Positions 11,992 to 24,069 of a DNA stretch of 64,000 nt are shown one piece after another (the stretch's first letter is position 1; each line of letters begins with the position of its first letter). The notes beneath the pieces were generated by a model that ran no database searches, had not been told where the DNA came from, and worked only from the letters and a program-made list of their open reading frames with translations. The stretch lies in NCBI GenBank assembly GCA_020726505.1, contig JAHLEZ010000010.1, forward strand, positions 744,001 to 808,000. The letters run 5' to 3'. A program made the position numbers and the translations under genes. This DNA comes from Leptodontidium sp. MPI-SDFR-AT-0119 (Eukaryota; Ascomycota; Leotiomycetes; Helotiales; Leptodontidiaceae).

Positions 11992-14858
11992 TCACATGGA
12001 ACTATCCTGTCTATCCATACCGATGCCCTTCAGCCATCTAACTTCCTCTCGCACTTCAATCTTCCCGACGACTTCTGTGTCTAGATTCGTCGGCCCCATC
12101 AGAATCGCAAATGTTGCATTCCGATCAATGACCCAACAACCTAGCTCTGTATCGTACACGCCAAAACTGTGAGGGTCTAACTCAACTAGTACCTCGCATT
12201 CTTGCCCTGCTTCTAAGCTCGGCGATTTTGCAAATCCACAAATCTGACGAACGGGTCTTCTGAGTCTTGAGGGCGACACTTGGGAAGTCCATGCGACGAC
12301 CGTATACCTACCTGCTGTTTGACCAACATTCCGTACGTTCGTCCGCATTGTCAGAATCTCTCGCCCGGTGAAAGACGTACAATCAATGGTACTGCTGTAC
12401 GTCTGAAAATCTGTGTAAGACAAGCCGAACCCAATGGGAAACAACGGTGGCATGCCGAGCAGGTCGAACCATTTGTAGCCAACAAAAATGTCTTCGCTGT
12501 AGACGGATTCGCAATTTTCTCCTGGAAATGACGAAAATGCTGGACAGTCCTGTATGCGCCTGGGGAACGTCACAGGAAGCTTCCCGCAAGGATTGAAGTC
12601 TCCACAGACAACATCAGCAAGCGAATTACCCATCTCTTGACCCTGATACCAGGCATATATGACACCTTGGACGTCGTCGATCCATTCTTCCATGGAAACC
12701 GGAGTTCCAGCCTGTACAACAACGATTGTTCTCTTGCAGACTCTGGCTGTCTCTTTGATCAAGCGAACTTGGTCACCGGGTAGCTCGAAAATTGGAATGT
12801 CTGAGCCCTCAGATTCCCACTCCTTGTTGCGTCCAACGACAACAATGGCAGCATCACATGTTTGAGCTATTGCTGCGGCTTCACTCGGCAGATCGTCCTC
12901 GTTGTGCTCCTCGAACCCGAGTCTGAATCCTTGGAATTTGTCCTCCATTGGGTCCATTTTGTGCAAAATCTCTGGCCGCAGTTGTCGATCGTGAGAACAG
13001 CAATGAATCTGGACATTGTACTGGGTGCCCCCTACCATATACATCTCCACAATCTTCTCATCTGTACCATATGTGAAGAAAAGATTGGCCTTGTCCTCGA
13101 ATGCGCCTCTTTGAGAAACTTTCTCTGCCCCATTAACGAACAATTTGGCGGGACCGATACTTGACAGCGAGAGTTTGTGTCGGCCAGTTGTCTTTGGAGT
13201 GAGTATTGTTGTGAGCTTGAAAGCGAAGTTCGTCTCCTGGAGTATCGCAGACGGAGTATTTCCAAAATCCATGAAGTACATGTCGTCCCTAGATATAAGA
13301 GCTTCATCAGCACTATCAACTAAATGGATTTGCGAATGGTACTCACACATGGGTTTGTGCAACAACTGCGCCGTTGGTCATGTCATGCGTGTTGTACCAT
13401 TCTAAGAGCCCACCAGGCTTACCTGACTCCGGGTTTTGCGTTAATGCGAGCATTGGAGTTGGAAGATATCTGTTGACTTTTGCTCCCACCTCATGAACCA
13501 CATGTGTGGACGACTTCGAGAATTTCTCAACCAGTGAGTCGTAAATATTTGTCCAATAAGGGGCTTTGATATAGGAGCTGCCGCCACCACCAGCCACAAT
13601 TGTCTTTGCATTTGCTCCCAATATGGCAATCCTTTTCAATCCAGAGGATGGTAAAATTGGAAGGGCGTTTCCTTCATTTTTTAAAAGTACAGTACCGGCG
13701 GCTGCTGCTTCTCGGAGGAGTAATCTTTGTTCTGGCAGGTTCAAACATATCTCTCCATGATCAGTCGAATCGTCGAATCTGCCTGTTTTCTCAAGAAGAT
13801 GGAGCAGTCTTCTCGCGGACTGATTAATGCGCTCGCTTTCGATTACGCCACTCGCAATATCATCCTCTATCTCGGAGAATTTTCGTTTGCTGGGAGGGCC
13901 AGGCATCTCAAGGTCAAGGCCGTTATTGATAGACTCTACTTTCGAGTTAGTTCCTCCCCAGTCACTGACAAAGACCCCGTCCCACCCCCACTCGTTCCTG
14001 GCAATATCAATCTGAAGCTGTTTGGACATATCGCAGTGATGGCCGTTAACTTTGTTGTAAGCTGTCATGATACACCATGGGTCTGCTTCACGGACTGCGA
14101 TCTGGAAAGGCAAAAGGTAGACTTCTCTGAGTGCTCTCTGGGAAGCTACGATATTGCAATGGAATCTCTTGGTCTCCTGGTCGTTTGCTACAAAATCACT
14201 TCAGCGATGAATTCGTTGATGGAGAAGCAGATAGATCTACCAACAAAATGTTTCAGGGTGGCACCGACTCCTTGAGATTGAACACCCTGGATATGAGCCA
14301 CCGCCAGTTTCCCGGTAACAAATGGATCTTCGCCGAACGACTCGAAGTTGCGACCACCCAGCGCGTGTCTATGAATGCAAATTGTCGGCGCAAGAATCAC
14401 CGAAGCAGATTTTGATTTGGCCTATAACAAGTATCAGGTCAAGTTTCCAAGAAGACCATTTTCATCGGGCTCAAACCTCCTGCGCAAGCAGTTTTCCCAT
14501 CTTGAATAATATGTCCCTATCCCATGTCGCCCCGAGGCTGACCCCAGATGGAAAAAATGCCGCAGGAACACCCTCACCGAAGATTTCACCTCGTGCACCC
14601 GAAGGTCCATCGGACATCTAAAATCTCTTAGAAACGACATTCAAGGTTGCATGGATATTGGGGAGATTAAAGTTTCTTTATGAATTTCCAAATCTCTCAA
14701 AGGAAACTCACTTTCAGGTTTGGGATCCCGAGACGATCTATTGCTGCTGTACGCCATGTCGAATGACCAGCTATCAATGCCACCTTTTCCTCAGTGGTCA
14801 GTTGCTCAAGAAGGAGTTCAATTTCAATCTTAGTTTTCTCCATGATAGTAGATGACAT
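11992..14858 (-). CDS. GH3 beta-glucosidase, intracellular type with PA14 insert
   Basis: Predicted 868 residues from exons 14858-14712, 14617-14477, 14421-14241, 14187-13347 and 13288-11992, summing to whole codons. A second in-frame ATG lies 15 bases in (14843). Domains in order: GH3 N-terminal barrel (DGPSGARGE, LGGRNFESFGEDPF, KHFVANDQE, and the nucleophile Asp in VSDWGG), the GH3 C-terminal domain (LLKNEGNALPI; the acid/base Glu probably in EWESEGSD), a PA14-like insertion near the fourth intron, and a fibronectin-III-like end. Size and order match fungal bglI/bglJ-type enzymes. There is no signal peptide, so it should hydrolyse imported beta-glucosides in the cytoplasm, which fits the neighbouring sugar carrier. 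It shares a 612-base divergent upstream region with the alcohol dehydrogenase gene. Confidence 0.92.
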
Positions 14859-15470
14859 CGACAGGAATTAGGAGTACAAAGAAAGAAAATAATCTTAGGG
14901 GATCTGGAACGAGGCGAAAGGCCGTGAGGTAGGCAAGGATCAGAGGGAGACGAAATATTGCATCCACCCCCAGATCTAAAAGAGTTCCAGTATAGTACAA
15001 GGACCCCGGAATTGTCTCACGATTTTACAGCACTGACGAGAAGGGAAGATGGAATTCCATGTGGGTCATGTCACTCAAGATCACACGCCACATTCGGCAG
15101 CACGAAGCAACTTCCCGCTGCGGGAAATGACAATCCCGAACTGAAGTCCCATGGATTTCCGGATTCTTTCACCAATTACCGCAATTGATGCTTTTCTGGA
15201 AAATCACAGACCCCCAGTCCAGCTTGCCGCTCTTTGGGTATGATCGGCTTGTGTTCCCGGAATTCGCCTTCCATCATTCCCATGAAATGTTGCAAGGCGT
15301 GGGACTGGGACATTATTGTCGGCCCTTCTGACTATATCCAAGGGAAGTGATCCAGGACCTGGAACCTTCCTATTCTCACATCGTTTACCTCAGTGCATCG
15401 AACTTCAAGGCTTTGGAGCATTCAACCGCAACCTTCCGATTTCCTGATTTGTTTTGTTCACAGACTTGAA
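14859..15470. promoter_or_regulatory. Divergent promoter of GH3 and alcohol dehydrogenase genes
   Basis: The 612 bases between the two start codons hold no gene. A CGGGAAATGACAATCCCG site at 15121-15138 has the same CGG...CCG inverted layout (12-base spacing) as sites in front of neighbouring genes. Partial CCGGAATT half sites occur near 15006 and 15258. Confidence 0.4.
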
Positions 15471-17032
15471 ATGTTTACGCCCAACGACGACGGTACAGTC
15501 TTGGGCTTGCCCGCACCACTTTCCAATGGCCTCCACACTCCACCAGACTTCGATGCTGGAGTGAGTTCCAACAAGGAGATTCTATCTGAAATTCCAATCT
15601 ACAGCCCTTTAACCGTTGACGCCCAATCAGGGCGTACTGATCTAGAATATGATAGCTTGCATCAGAGCTCAGTACCATCTCCAAAAGAGAAGAGTTCGCA
15701 AGGAATGGATGGGCAATCTATTCTCTTCACAATGCAAGGTTTCACTCTACCCGAGATGCAAGAAGCAGTCATTACTGCTAATATGCGAAGTACACTCAAC
15801 TTGCAAAAGACCTCCATTCCAGTGAAACGACCTGTACTTGGCGAGGTCGTCGTGAGGGTTTCGTGGACTGGGATATGTCGAAGTGTACGTTCTGATTTCT
15901 CAATCTGCATCATCAAGAATCATAACCATCCGGCTCTCTACCCTGCACTCCCCAAGTTAGCAGCATCTCACACTTGCAGGATGTGTGTTTCTCTCTTGGC
16001 CCGGAACCAGGGTTTCCAAAATATGACCACGTCGCAGGTCACGAAGGCATCGGCCACGTCGTTCAAAGCTTCGACCCTTGTCTCCTTGGGAGACCTGTGG
16101 CAATGCGGTATCTTGCCCAATCTTGTGGCTCATGCTACTTGTGCCTAAGAGGTGTCCCTGAGAATTGTGCAGAGCAAACCAATTTTCCGAAGAACTACAA
16201 CGGCACCTTTCAACAGTTTGTTACAGCCCCATGGGTGGCGATGATGCCTCTTCCTTCATGGGTATTTGACACGAAGAGTACAATCAATCCAGCTACCGCC
16301 ACAGCCGCTCTTTGCTCTGGATCAACAGCGCTCAAGGCTCTCAAAACGGCGAGTCCTCAGCCAAACAGTGTCGTTGTCGTTGTTGGTATCATGGGAGCGA
16401 TTGGACATCTTGTGGGACTTCTCGCCAAGCAAGTTTACAATTGCAGGGTTATAGGTATCGATTGGGAGTTCAAGCGGAATTCCTTCGGAGCGAATTCCCA
16501 TACTGTGTACGATATCTTTATCCCAATGCCTGCCGCAGCAGATGCAAAAGATACCCAGACACTATTTCAAGTTGATCTTCAGAAAGCTTGTTATACTTTG
16601 CGCGGTTTTCACTGCATGGCAGACGCTTGCATTGTCACTGCAAGTTCAATTTCCGGTGCGAATCGTGCTCCTGATTATGTTCGTGACGGCGGGTCGATTG
16701 TTTTCGTTGGGTAAGTTGGTTTCTCTATGCAATCGCCCCTCGAGAGTGGAAGTTTCGCTGATGTATTCCCTTTTTTTTTTAGAGCCCCACGAGGCGGAAA
16801 TTCGATATCTTTGCCACTGCAGACCCTGGTAGAGAGGCAATTGCGACTGCAAGGCTCAATGATGGGAGGACGAGAGGAAGCGTATCAGATGCTGCATTAT
16901 ATTCAAACGCAGCAGATAACTCCTCTCATTACTAGTATTTCTCTGGAAGGGTTAAGCAATTTTATGGAAGGATTTCTCGAAGATCACAGCAAGGGGAAGG
17001 CGGTTTGCTGTGTAAACGAACCACTGCCTTGA
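15471..17032 (+). CDS. Zinc-containing alcohol dehydrogenase (MDR family) with long N-terminal extension
   Basis: Predicted 464 residues from exons 15471-15884, 15980-16710 and 16783-17032, summing to whole codons. An in-frame ATG at 15393 would add 26 residues; the downstream ATG is chosen because those residues show no conserved feature. The MDR core begins near residue 95: catalytic zinc Cys in TGICRSD, GHEG with His and Glu, and four structural-zinc cysteines in CGSCYLCLRGVPENC. The cofactor-binding turn (VVGIMGAIGHLVG) is a loose form of GxGxxG. The core is of normal size for NAD(P)-dependent alcohol dehydrogenases; the roughly 100 extra N-terminal residues are unusual and look disordered. 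The protein may oxidise or reduce an alcohol or aldehyde released by the neighbouring beta-glucosidase (inference). Confidence 0.82.
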
Positions 17033-17652
17033 CGTGACAGAGTTCTGTGTTACATGATGTTGAAGATGGAAAGCTGCATTGAAGATATTCTACGTTTATC
17101 AGGTGAATAGAAAAGTATCCAACGAAAGGGTTTCTTTCCTCAGTCACATCAAAGTTCTTTCAAGACGGCCGTTCTCCACTCATTATCACAATGTATCTGA
17201 AAAAGATTCAAAATTTTGAGTAGATGCACTTCCTAGAGATATGATACTAGTCTTTGAAACTCAAGATCGAAAGCAAATTGAATGTCTCTCATTTCTATCG
17301 TTGGGCCCCGCTCGAGGAAGTCTCCTCACTCCACAAGAGCCACCATGAGTGTTTGGGTCCCAGTGGCGGAACTGCAATTCCGTCATACTCAGAGCAATCC
17401 AAGCAAACTCGGATGTGCTAGAAATTTTGAATTTGAATTCTGACCTTGGCTGCAGTCCTGTTCTCGCGTCTTCATCCTTCCTCTTTCCTTTCTGATTTCT
17501 ATGTTGCTTAGAGTACCCTGCCAATCATCCGCCGCCACTTCAAGACCTGTGATTTCGCCCCAGACACTCATATTGTCAAACATACACGTTGTCTCTCGAA
17601 TTTTGCCAAACTAGTCTTTTGGATACATTGCCTCGAGTCTATTTAAATCAAA
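17033..17652. promoter_or_regulatory. Upstream region of the broken MFS gene with a CGG-N10-CCG site
   Basis: I see no gene here. CGGAACTGCAATTCCG lies at 17368-17383 and matches the palindrome found elsewhere in the cluster. A TATTTAAAT-like stretch lies about 10-15 bases before the start codon of the next gene. Confidence 0.4.
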
Positions 17653-19314
17653 ATGTCTCAAGCATCGAGCAGAGAACCTGATATATCTTCAATGGCCAGC
17701 CATCAGCAACATCGAAAACACTGAGTTCGGTGTAGTCGATGCGAAATCAATCCCAATTGTTTCAAGGTTCGACCGAAATGATGAAATACTACCTGTTGGC
17801 TTCGGGATTGCGGTGAGAAGCTAGATTCGAGCAATGCGATACCAGTTCCGGAGGTGATACTTGTTCGTTGGTATAACAAGCATGATTCGCAGAATCCTTT
17901 AAACTGGAGCGTTTCGAGGAACTTCTTCGTCCTTCTTTTGTATTGGGCTGTACTCTTTTGTTGTGTACATGGGAGCGTCTGTATACGGCCCAGGAATGGA
18001 AAGCTTCATGGATGAACACGGCGTTCACCACGCGTACGCGTCATTAGGACTGGCACTGTATGTGTAAGTATTCTCAACCCGCTGACAACGTTTCAATCTA
18101 ATTCCACTGACTTTCCATAGTCTTGGATACGGCTCCGGAGCTCTAGTCTTTGCTCCTCTGAGCGAAATTCCCACCATTGGTCGTGCAATACCATATCCGC
18201 TTTCTTCTGTGGTCTTCATCTTAGCCACTGTTGGTTCTGCACTGACTAGATATCCTGCAGCCTTCATGTTCCTGCGCTTTATACAGGGCGTGTTTAGCAG
18301 TCCTGCGTTATGCACTGGAGGAGCTTCGATCAGTGATGTTTTTGCCGCTGATGTATTGCCACATGCCATGACAATCTGGGTAATTTCGTGTCAAGCCGCA
18401 CCGGCTGTGGGACCAATCATTGCTGCATTTGCTGTCCCGGTGCTTGAATATCGTTTCACGATGTGGGATCTCGTTATTGCAGCCACTCCCGTCCTTGTGT
18501 TGCTCTGTCTGTTGCCAGAGACCAATCCAGACACAATCCTCATCCAGCGAGCTAAACGAATCCGAAACTCCAAGACGATATGAGTTACAAATACTGGCGC
18601 GAGATCACGGTTCAGCGTCACACAACATCGGACATGCTCAGATAATCAATCACAACACCCCTGAAGATTACTTTCCTCGACCCAGCGATGCTCTTCATCA
18701 ATGTTTACAGCTCGCTAATCTATGGCATCTATTATAGCTTCTTCGAAGTGATCCCCCTAGTCTATCAGGATATGTACGGATTTTCTCTGGGAAAGATGGG
18801 ATTAGCCTTTCTGCCAATCATGATTGGGGCACTTCTAGGGGCTGTCGTCTACAACGTCTATATCCACAAGGTGTTTAAACCCAGACTGCGAGGCGGTACA
18901 CCTGTGGAGCATGAAGAGATCCTGTTGCCAGCGCTGTGGGCATGTTTCTTGCCACCCATAAGTCTGTTCACTTTTGGCTGGACATCAAGAGCTGATATTC
19001 ACTGGACCATACCGACAATCGGCATGCTGCTCTTCCCATTCTCCGTCTTCTTCATCCTGCTTTGCGGTTTCGTGTATGTGGCACACACGCATCCGCAATA
19101 TGTTTCTAGCGTCTTTGCAGCACAGGACTTCACTCGCTGCGCATTTGCTACAGGAACTGTTGTTTTTGCAAGGGTAATGTATCTGAAGCTTAGGATCGGC
19201 GGTGGCTGCAGTTTACTGAGTGGGCTCATGACTCTTTGCATCGGTGGCATGCTATTTTTGTATCACTATGGGCGATGGATGAGAGAACGTTCGACCTTCA
19301 AGTCAAAGTGGTGA
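17653..19314 (+). pseudogene. Broken MFS drug/polyamine-type exporter (DHA1-like)
   Basis: The decoded pieces match the DHA1 multidrug/polyamine exporter family: RWYNKHDSQNPLNWS before helix 1, LGYGSGALVFAPLSEIP in helices 2-3, LRFIQGVFSSPALCTGG, GIYYSFFEVIPLVY, and a C-terminal WMRERSTFKSKW. The frame is broken at least four times: a shift near 17690, one at the T-run 17956-17959, one at the A-run 18565-18567, and an in-frame TAA at 18643-18645. Two introns are likely, one at about 17725-17817 and one at about 18065-18119. The shifts lie at or beside short runs and could be sequencing error, but the TAA needs a substitution. I call it a pseudogene with that reservation. If intact in the living strain it would export a small molecule and fit the cluster. 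Confidence 0.65.
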
Positions 19315-19959
19315 TACCTTGGTTCCCAGGTAGAAGACAGGCACAAATACTAGCTAGGCGTATTGGCCATCTTTGATGCTCTTTGTTCCTCAAACTTGAA
19401 TGCAACTGTAACAAGTACATATCCCGCAGAACTACAGTTCGAAATCATACACGTATATTAAAATCTGATGTAATTATTTAGCGCATTGGGGTCGAAGTGA
19501 TAGAAGACATTTGCCGTCTTAGGGGGGAAGAGGGGTTTTTGGGACCACACTTAGAAGCCACTTGCATTCTTGCGATAGCCGACAAAGCGGAAAAGACAAT
19601 CCCTCTCAATAATGTTGAATCATTCGTTTCTCTGGTGGAACTCCCGCCCACGTATAGAGCTGTGACGCAAAGTTCTGAGTCTCGCCGAGTCTCGGAATAT
19701 GCTGACGATTCCGTCGTCAAGCAGTGCATTTTCCGGCAGTTGGAGCGGAATATGGAAATCCGTTCGGGGAAAAAAGATATCATTCGCCTTCTTTAGAGAG
19801 GTTTTTCTTGGAATAGACCATTTGCAAGCCGATGAATTGTGTATATATATGTGGGAAGGCTCACCTGGACACCATCTCACTTTTCTCACTTTCGTCCACT
19901 TTGAGAAACAGATACATTTTCGAAGTTCATCTATGATCACCCCTTCATAGACTGAAATC
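19315..19959. promoter_or_regulatory. Upstream region of the RidA gene with a CGG-N11-CCG site
   Basis: No gene is seen. CGGAATATGGAAATCCG at 19746-19762 has the same CGG...CCG layout as the cluster palindrome, with one mismatch in the right arm (ATCCG for TTCCG). Confidence 0.35.
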
Positions 19960-20441
19960 ATGTCACACCTCCAATACTTCGCGTATAAAGGCCAAGGCGA
20001 AGAGAAACGAGTCAAGTTCAGTTACGCACAAGCAGTTCGAGTGGGAGACAGGATAGAGTGCGCTGGTCAAGGTATGATTTTCCATTTCGGTGGTAATCAC
20101 TATGCTTTGGCTTACAATACCTAGGTGGTTGGGACCCAAAAACTGGCGTATTCTACAAGGAGATAAATGCTCAGATCGATCAAGCATTTGCCAACGTGGA
20201 CTTGAACCTGAAGGATGCTGGCGGCAAGGGGTGGTCGCAAGTGTTCCGAGTGAACTCATACCACGTACCGATCAATGACGAGGCATTGGCAGCGATGGTG
20301 AGGAATTTCAAGAAGCACATGCCGGATCATCAGCCGATCTGGACTTGTGTTGGGGTGACGAGATTAGGAGAAGATGATATGAGGGTGGAGATTGAGGTGT
20401 CGGCGCATGATCCAGAGGGTGTACAGGACAAGACGAAGTAA
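19960..20441 (+). CDS. RidA/YjgF/YER057c/UK114-family protein
   Basis: Predicted 142 residues from exons 19960-20071 and 20125-20441. The fold is recognised from the family pattern: FSYAQAVRVGDRIECAGQGG near the start, DPKTG, QAFANVDLNLKDAGGKGWSQ in the middle, and IWTCVGVTRLGEDDMRVEIE followed by a short acidic tail. Classical members are enamine/imine deaminases that protect against reactive 2-aminoacrylate. This protein lacks the usual Arg-Xaa-Glu placement (TRLGEDDMRVEIE instead), so it may be one of the RidA subfamilies with other or unknown activity. Its position between an exporter and a Zn2Cys6 regulator suggests a catabolic or detoxifying role in the cluster (inference). Confidence 0.85.
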
Positions 20442-20777
20442 GCTGTAGATTAGAGGGAGAGATAGCTAAAATGACGGTCGATTTTGGCGCCTTCCGCAGA
20501 GTTGTGAGCAGTTTCTTAGGTCATGACTCGAGCAACACTAAAGAATGTCAGGTGCGGAATTGTAATTCCGTACCATATCGCGTCCTCTTGGCAAGTGGCA
20601 AAGTGCCGCGACCTAACACCCTACCTGGATGTTGCAGGCATTGTCCACATAAAGTACTCGGATTCCATCATTCCCTTCGCGAATGCATCTGTAGAGTACC
20701 AGAACACCCCCTTGTCCCTCCAGTAACCAAAGGCTCAATCCCATGTCCCGCCCAACGTAGCAAGGGTTCATTTCGTG
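20442..20777 (+). promoter_or_regulatory. Upstream region of the Zn2Cys6 regulator with a perfect palindrome
   Basis: CGGAATTGTAATTCCG at 20555-20570 has perfect 7-base arms around a 2-base centre (CGG-N10-CCG). It lies about 210 bases before the regulator start codon, so autoregulation is possible (inference). An open frame running through here into the regulator is not family-like and is judged non-coding. Confidence 0.5.
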
Positions 20778-23180
20778 ATGGAGGCTGATCATCTGAACAA
20801 GCGTCGAAACACGACTAAAGCTTGTCAAGAATGCCGGAAAAGAAGAACAAAGGTATTCAGCACAATTCTAGGTTGAAAACCGAGAGGTTTTGTTAGTTGA
20901 AAGCACTGCAAAATGTCATTCATATGTCATTTATGAGTATCTGGCTGATGCGTGCCAGTGCGATGGGAGAACACCCTCGTGCAACAGGTGTTCCAACCGC
21001 AAAGTGCTCTGCGAATACACTTCCGAAGCCGATAAACGACGCCCAACTCCCAAGGCTCACGTTCTGATGCTTGAAGACCGAATTAATTTGCTTGAAAAGG
21101 CCCTCGAATTCCACTCGCTCGATGTTGAGCAATCAGTCGCTCAAGTCCTCAAAAGTACCACGAAAAGTGAACCACCATACACCGGCGGCCGTAGATTTCC
21201 TTCATCAGAGAACCACAGCACAAGTACATCATGTAACGGAGGGCTTGGAAGAGAGGGAAGTGACAAGCCAGGCACCTTCGCTTCATCACCGTATAATCGA
21301 AGTAAAGAAGTTGAAGGTACTTTGACCGTGGAAGCATCCCTGAACTTTGACCAAGATGGCGAGTTTCGATATTTTGGGCCTAGCAGTGGAAGGCTCCAAT
21401 TTCAGACCGACCCGGTGGAAACCTCCGGAACTGGCGCTAATAGTTCTACCCCTAAGTCACTCGAACAGAGTGTTATGGCAGACGGAGTTAGTATCCGAAA
21501 AAAACCAATTGATAAAGTCTGTTATGAAGGATAACCAAGTCTCCACGGAATTGAAAGATCATCTTTTGGATTTATACTTTGCTTGGGAGCAGCCTTGGTG
21601 CTGGGTCGTCAATGAGCGTTTGTTCAGAGAAAGTGAAAAGGATGGCGGGCGATTCTGCAATCCACTCTTGTTGAATTCAATCCTCGCCATAGCGTCACGA
21701 TTCACTGACCGCGTTGAGGTTCGGTCAGACCCGTCCGACCCGAATACAGCTGGGAGTTTGTTCTTTGATAACACCCAGGTTTTGCTTCACTACGATCTCA
21801 AGTGGCCTACCATAACCACTATCCAATCGTTGTCGATCATGGGAACCATGTATGTTGTGAGTATAAGTCCTCTCTGATATTGTCAGTAACATGTTTACTG
21901 AGTTTACGAAGGCGGTCGGTGCAGATGCCGCGGGCTGGCTTCACCAAGGAATGGCAAATCGTCTTGCCATAGACATGGGCTTGAATCTCGATCCAATGTC
22001 AATGCAGCGGGCAGCCACGATATCAGAGGAGGAAATACAACTACGACGTCAAGTATATTGGGCTCTTTATTGTCATGATAAGTTATTTGCAAGTTACACA
22101 GGGAGGATATGCACTATGCTGGTAAGTTATACCTTGATGTGTTGTCAAACACTAACGATCAATCCAGAGCTTTCAAGGTGTTGTCAGTCTGCCGAAAGTC
22201 GATTCATCTTGTCAAGGAAGAGAAGATACATGGTCTTTCCAAACGGACGACAGATTTCCACTCTTTACGATTAGAACCAGCTTTACCTCCTTGCAATACT
22301 CTATTGTTACACTATGTCAGATCCTCGAGCAAATTTTGCTCAAATTGTAAGCATAAGCGTGTTGATTCAAAAATCCTCCAATGACTGATTCGAACCAATT
22401 AGATACGCACCGCAGCCGTTGAACCGGACTTCGGAGAGATCTGCCTTCCTCCTGTCTTGTACGGCAGAGTTAGATACCTGGTACCGCGATCTACCCTCGG
22501 AAATGCGCATTGAGTCCTCGGCACCAGCTATGCGAGCCCCCCAAGTATTCACGTTGCATATGACATATCACACAGCCGTGATCCTCCTTCACAAGCCTTT
22601 CCTATCTGAAGGCCGTCCTAACTATAGCTCTAAAAAGCCATATGATCCTTCTACAACCAACCCAACTGCCATAAATGCCAGTTCGGTGTGTTGTCAAGCC
22701 GCCGAAGGTATCTGCGATCTAGCCGAGAAGTACCGGCAGATTTTTGGAAGCTTTCGCCGATGTCCACTAACAGCAACACACTGTACTTTGATGGCAGCCC
22801 TAATCTCTCTGCAAATCCCTCAATCGTCGAAAAGACCCGACAAAGCGCCCTTCGACATGTGTGCAAATGTGTTGCGTGAGCTGTCAGATTCTTGGCGTCC
22901 TCCTAAGCGACTCCTCGAGAGCTTGCTTGTTCTACGAACGAAGAAGTCCGAAGCCATGGAATCGACAAATTTAGGGGAACCAAATTCCTTGGCCGTTTCA
23001 AGCTCACAAGGCGCTGATGATTTTCTTGAAGCGAACTCAGATATCACGATGCATGATTGGGGTTCCTTCCTTGGGGATTCCTCGGCAACACCTTTTCTTG
23101 TTGGAGATGACCTCGCTTTCTCCACCTATACATTACCAGAAGACTACAGTATATACGGAGACTATAGTCAAGGTTTCTAA
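20778..23180 (+). CDS. Zn2Cys6 transcription factor with fungal-specific TF domain
   Basis: Predicted 690 residues from exons 20778-20852, 20959-21414, 21482-21856, 21912-22121, 22168-22346 and 22403-23180, summing to whole codons. The zinc cluster is split by the first intron: ACQECRKRRTK, then CDGRTPSCNRCSNRKVLCEY, giving the six cysteines. A short coiled linker follows (LEDRINLLEKALEF). The middle homology domain includes HLLDLYF, GWLHQGMANRLAIDMGL and RRQVYWALYCHDKLFASYTGR. The second intron (21415-21481) has a weak GTGGAA donor; without it the frame breaks, so that junction is uncertain. It is the obvious candidate to bind the CGG...CCG palindromes in this neighbourhood. It probably acts in the nucleus as a dimer. 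Confidence 0.85.
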
Positions 23181-24069
23181 TTAGACATGTCTTTAAGCAC
23201 GGCTTTGCATGAAAGGGGGATGTTCTGGAATATGTTCATTGACCTGTAACTGCACGTCGGGTTCCTTGTGAGTGATCACATATGCTGCGACTGTATGGTT
23301 TATCCTCGGCCCTTAGTGCTGGTTGCTTTTCGAAACACGGAAAAGGTGGCCTTCTGATGTTGAGGAGTGGAGCAAGGCCAACGAACAATATCTAAACAGA
23401 TGTTTCGAGTTGATGGGAAGGAAAAAGGAGCCGAGTTTCTCCATGCCCTACCGCTTGTCACTCAAGAATGCAGATAGAAAAAGCCCGGACTGTGATGTCA
23501 CCTACTGGACGTCCCTGGAGGAGCGGGCTTGAGAAATGCTTTGATAATTATATAGAGAAGAAGACTATACCTCTTAAGCGAGGAGGAACTTCCAGGCTAT
23601 GGAGTCGTTTATTTGCTAGAAAATGGAACATGATTCGAGATTAAAACCATCTCCACGAGATCTGATTACATAAAAAACGAGCAATATTGCGATCTACTGT
23701 GGAGGGGAGAACACCCAATAACCACACAACAAGGGAGGTAGTTTGGAGTGAGCAACATTGAGGTACGAACGAAACTTCTGGACTTTAAGAAATTACGAAT
23801 TAATTAATTCTGAAGACATTATATATTTGAAGACTACAAATCGTTAGAAGAGATGAGGGGAAATGGATCTGTTAGATAGAATATGAGAAGGTATGCGTGT
23901 TGTTTTAAAAAATGCAAGTGTTGACTTACATGTCGGGAGGGTGTGCCTGTTCAGGTGACAAAGAAACATTCGAAGGTCCTGCCCGCCACACTACTCTATT
24001 TTTCTGAGCCCGAATGGTTTCGAAACGACACAGATGTTATTGGCCACCCATGTCATACCCATGGTCATG
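23181..24069. other. intergenic
   Basis: About 0.9 kb between the convergent 3' ends of the regulator and the beta-propeller gene. It is AT-rich in its second half. I see no gene or repeat. Confidence 0.4.

Noticed and set aside
21415..21481. Possible frameshift in the Zn2Cys6 regulator (a run of seven A follows at about 21498)
   Set aside because: A 67-base intron with a CTAAT branch region keeps frame and makes the whole gene add up, so splicing is preferred, though its GTGGAA donor is weak.
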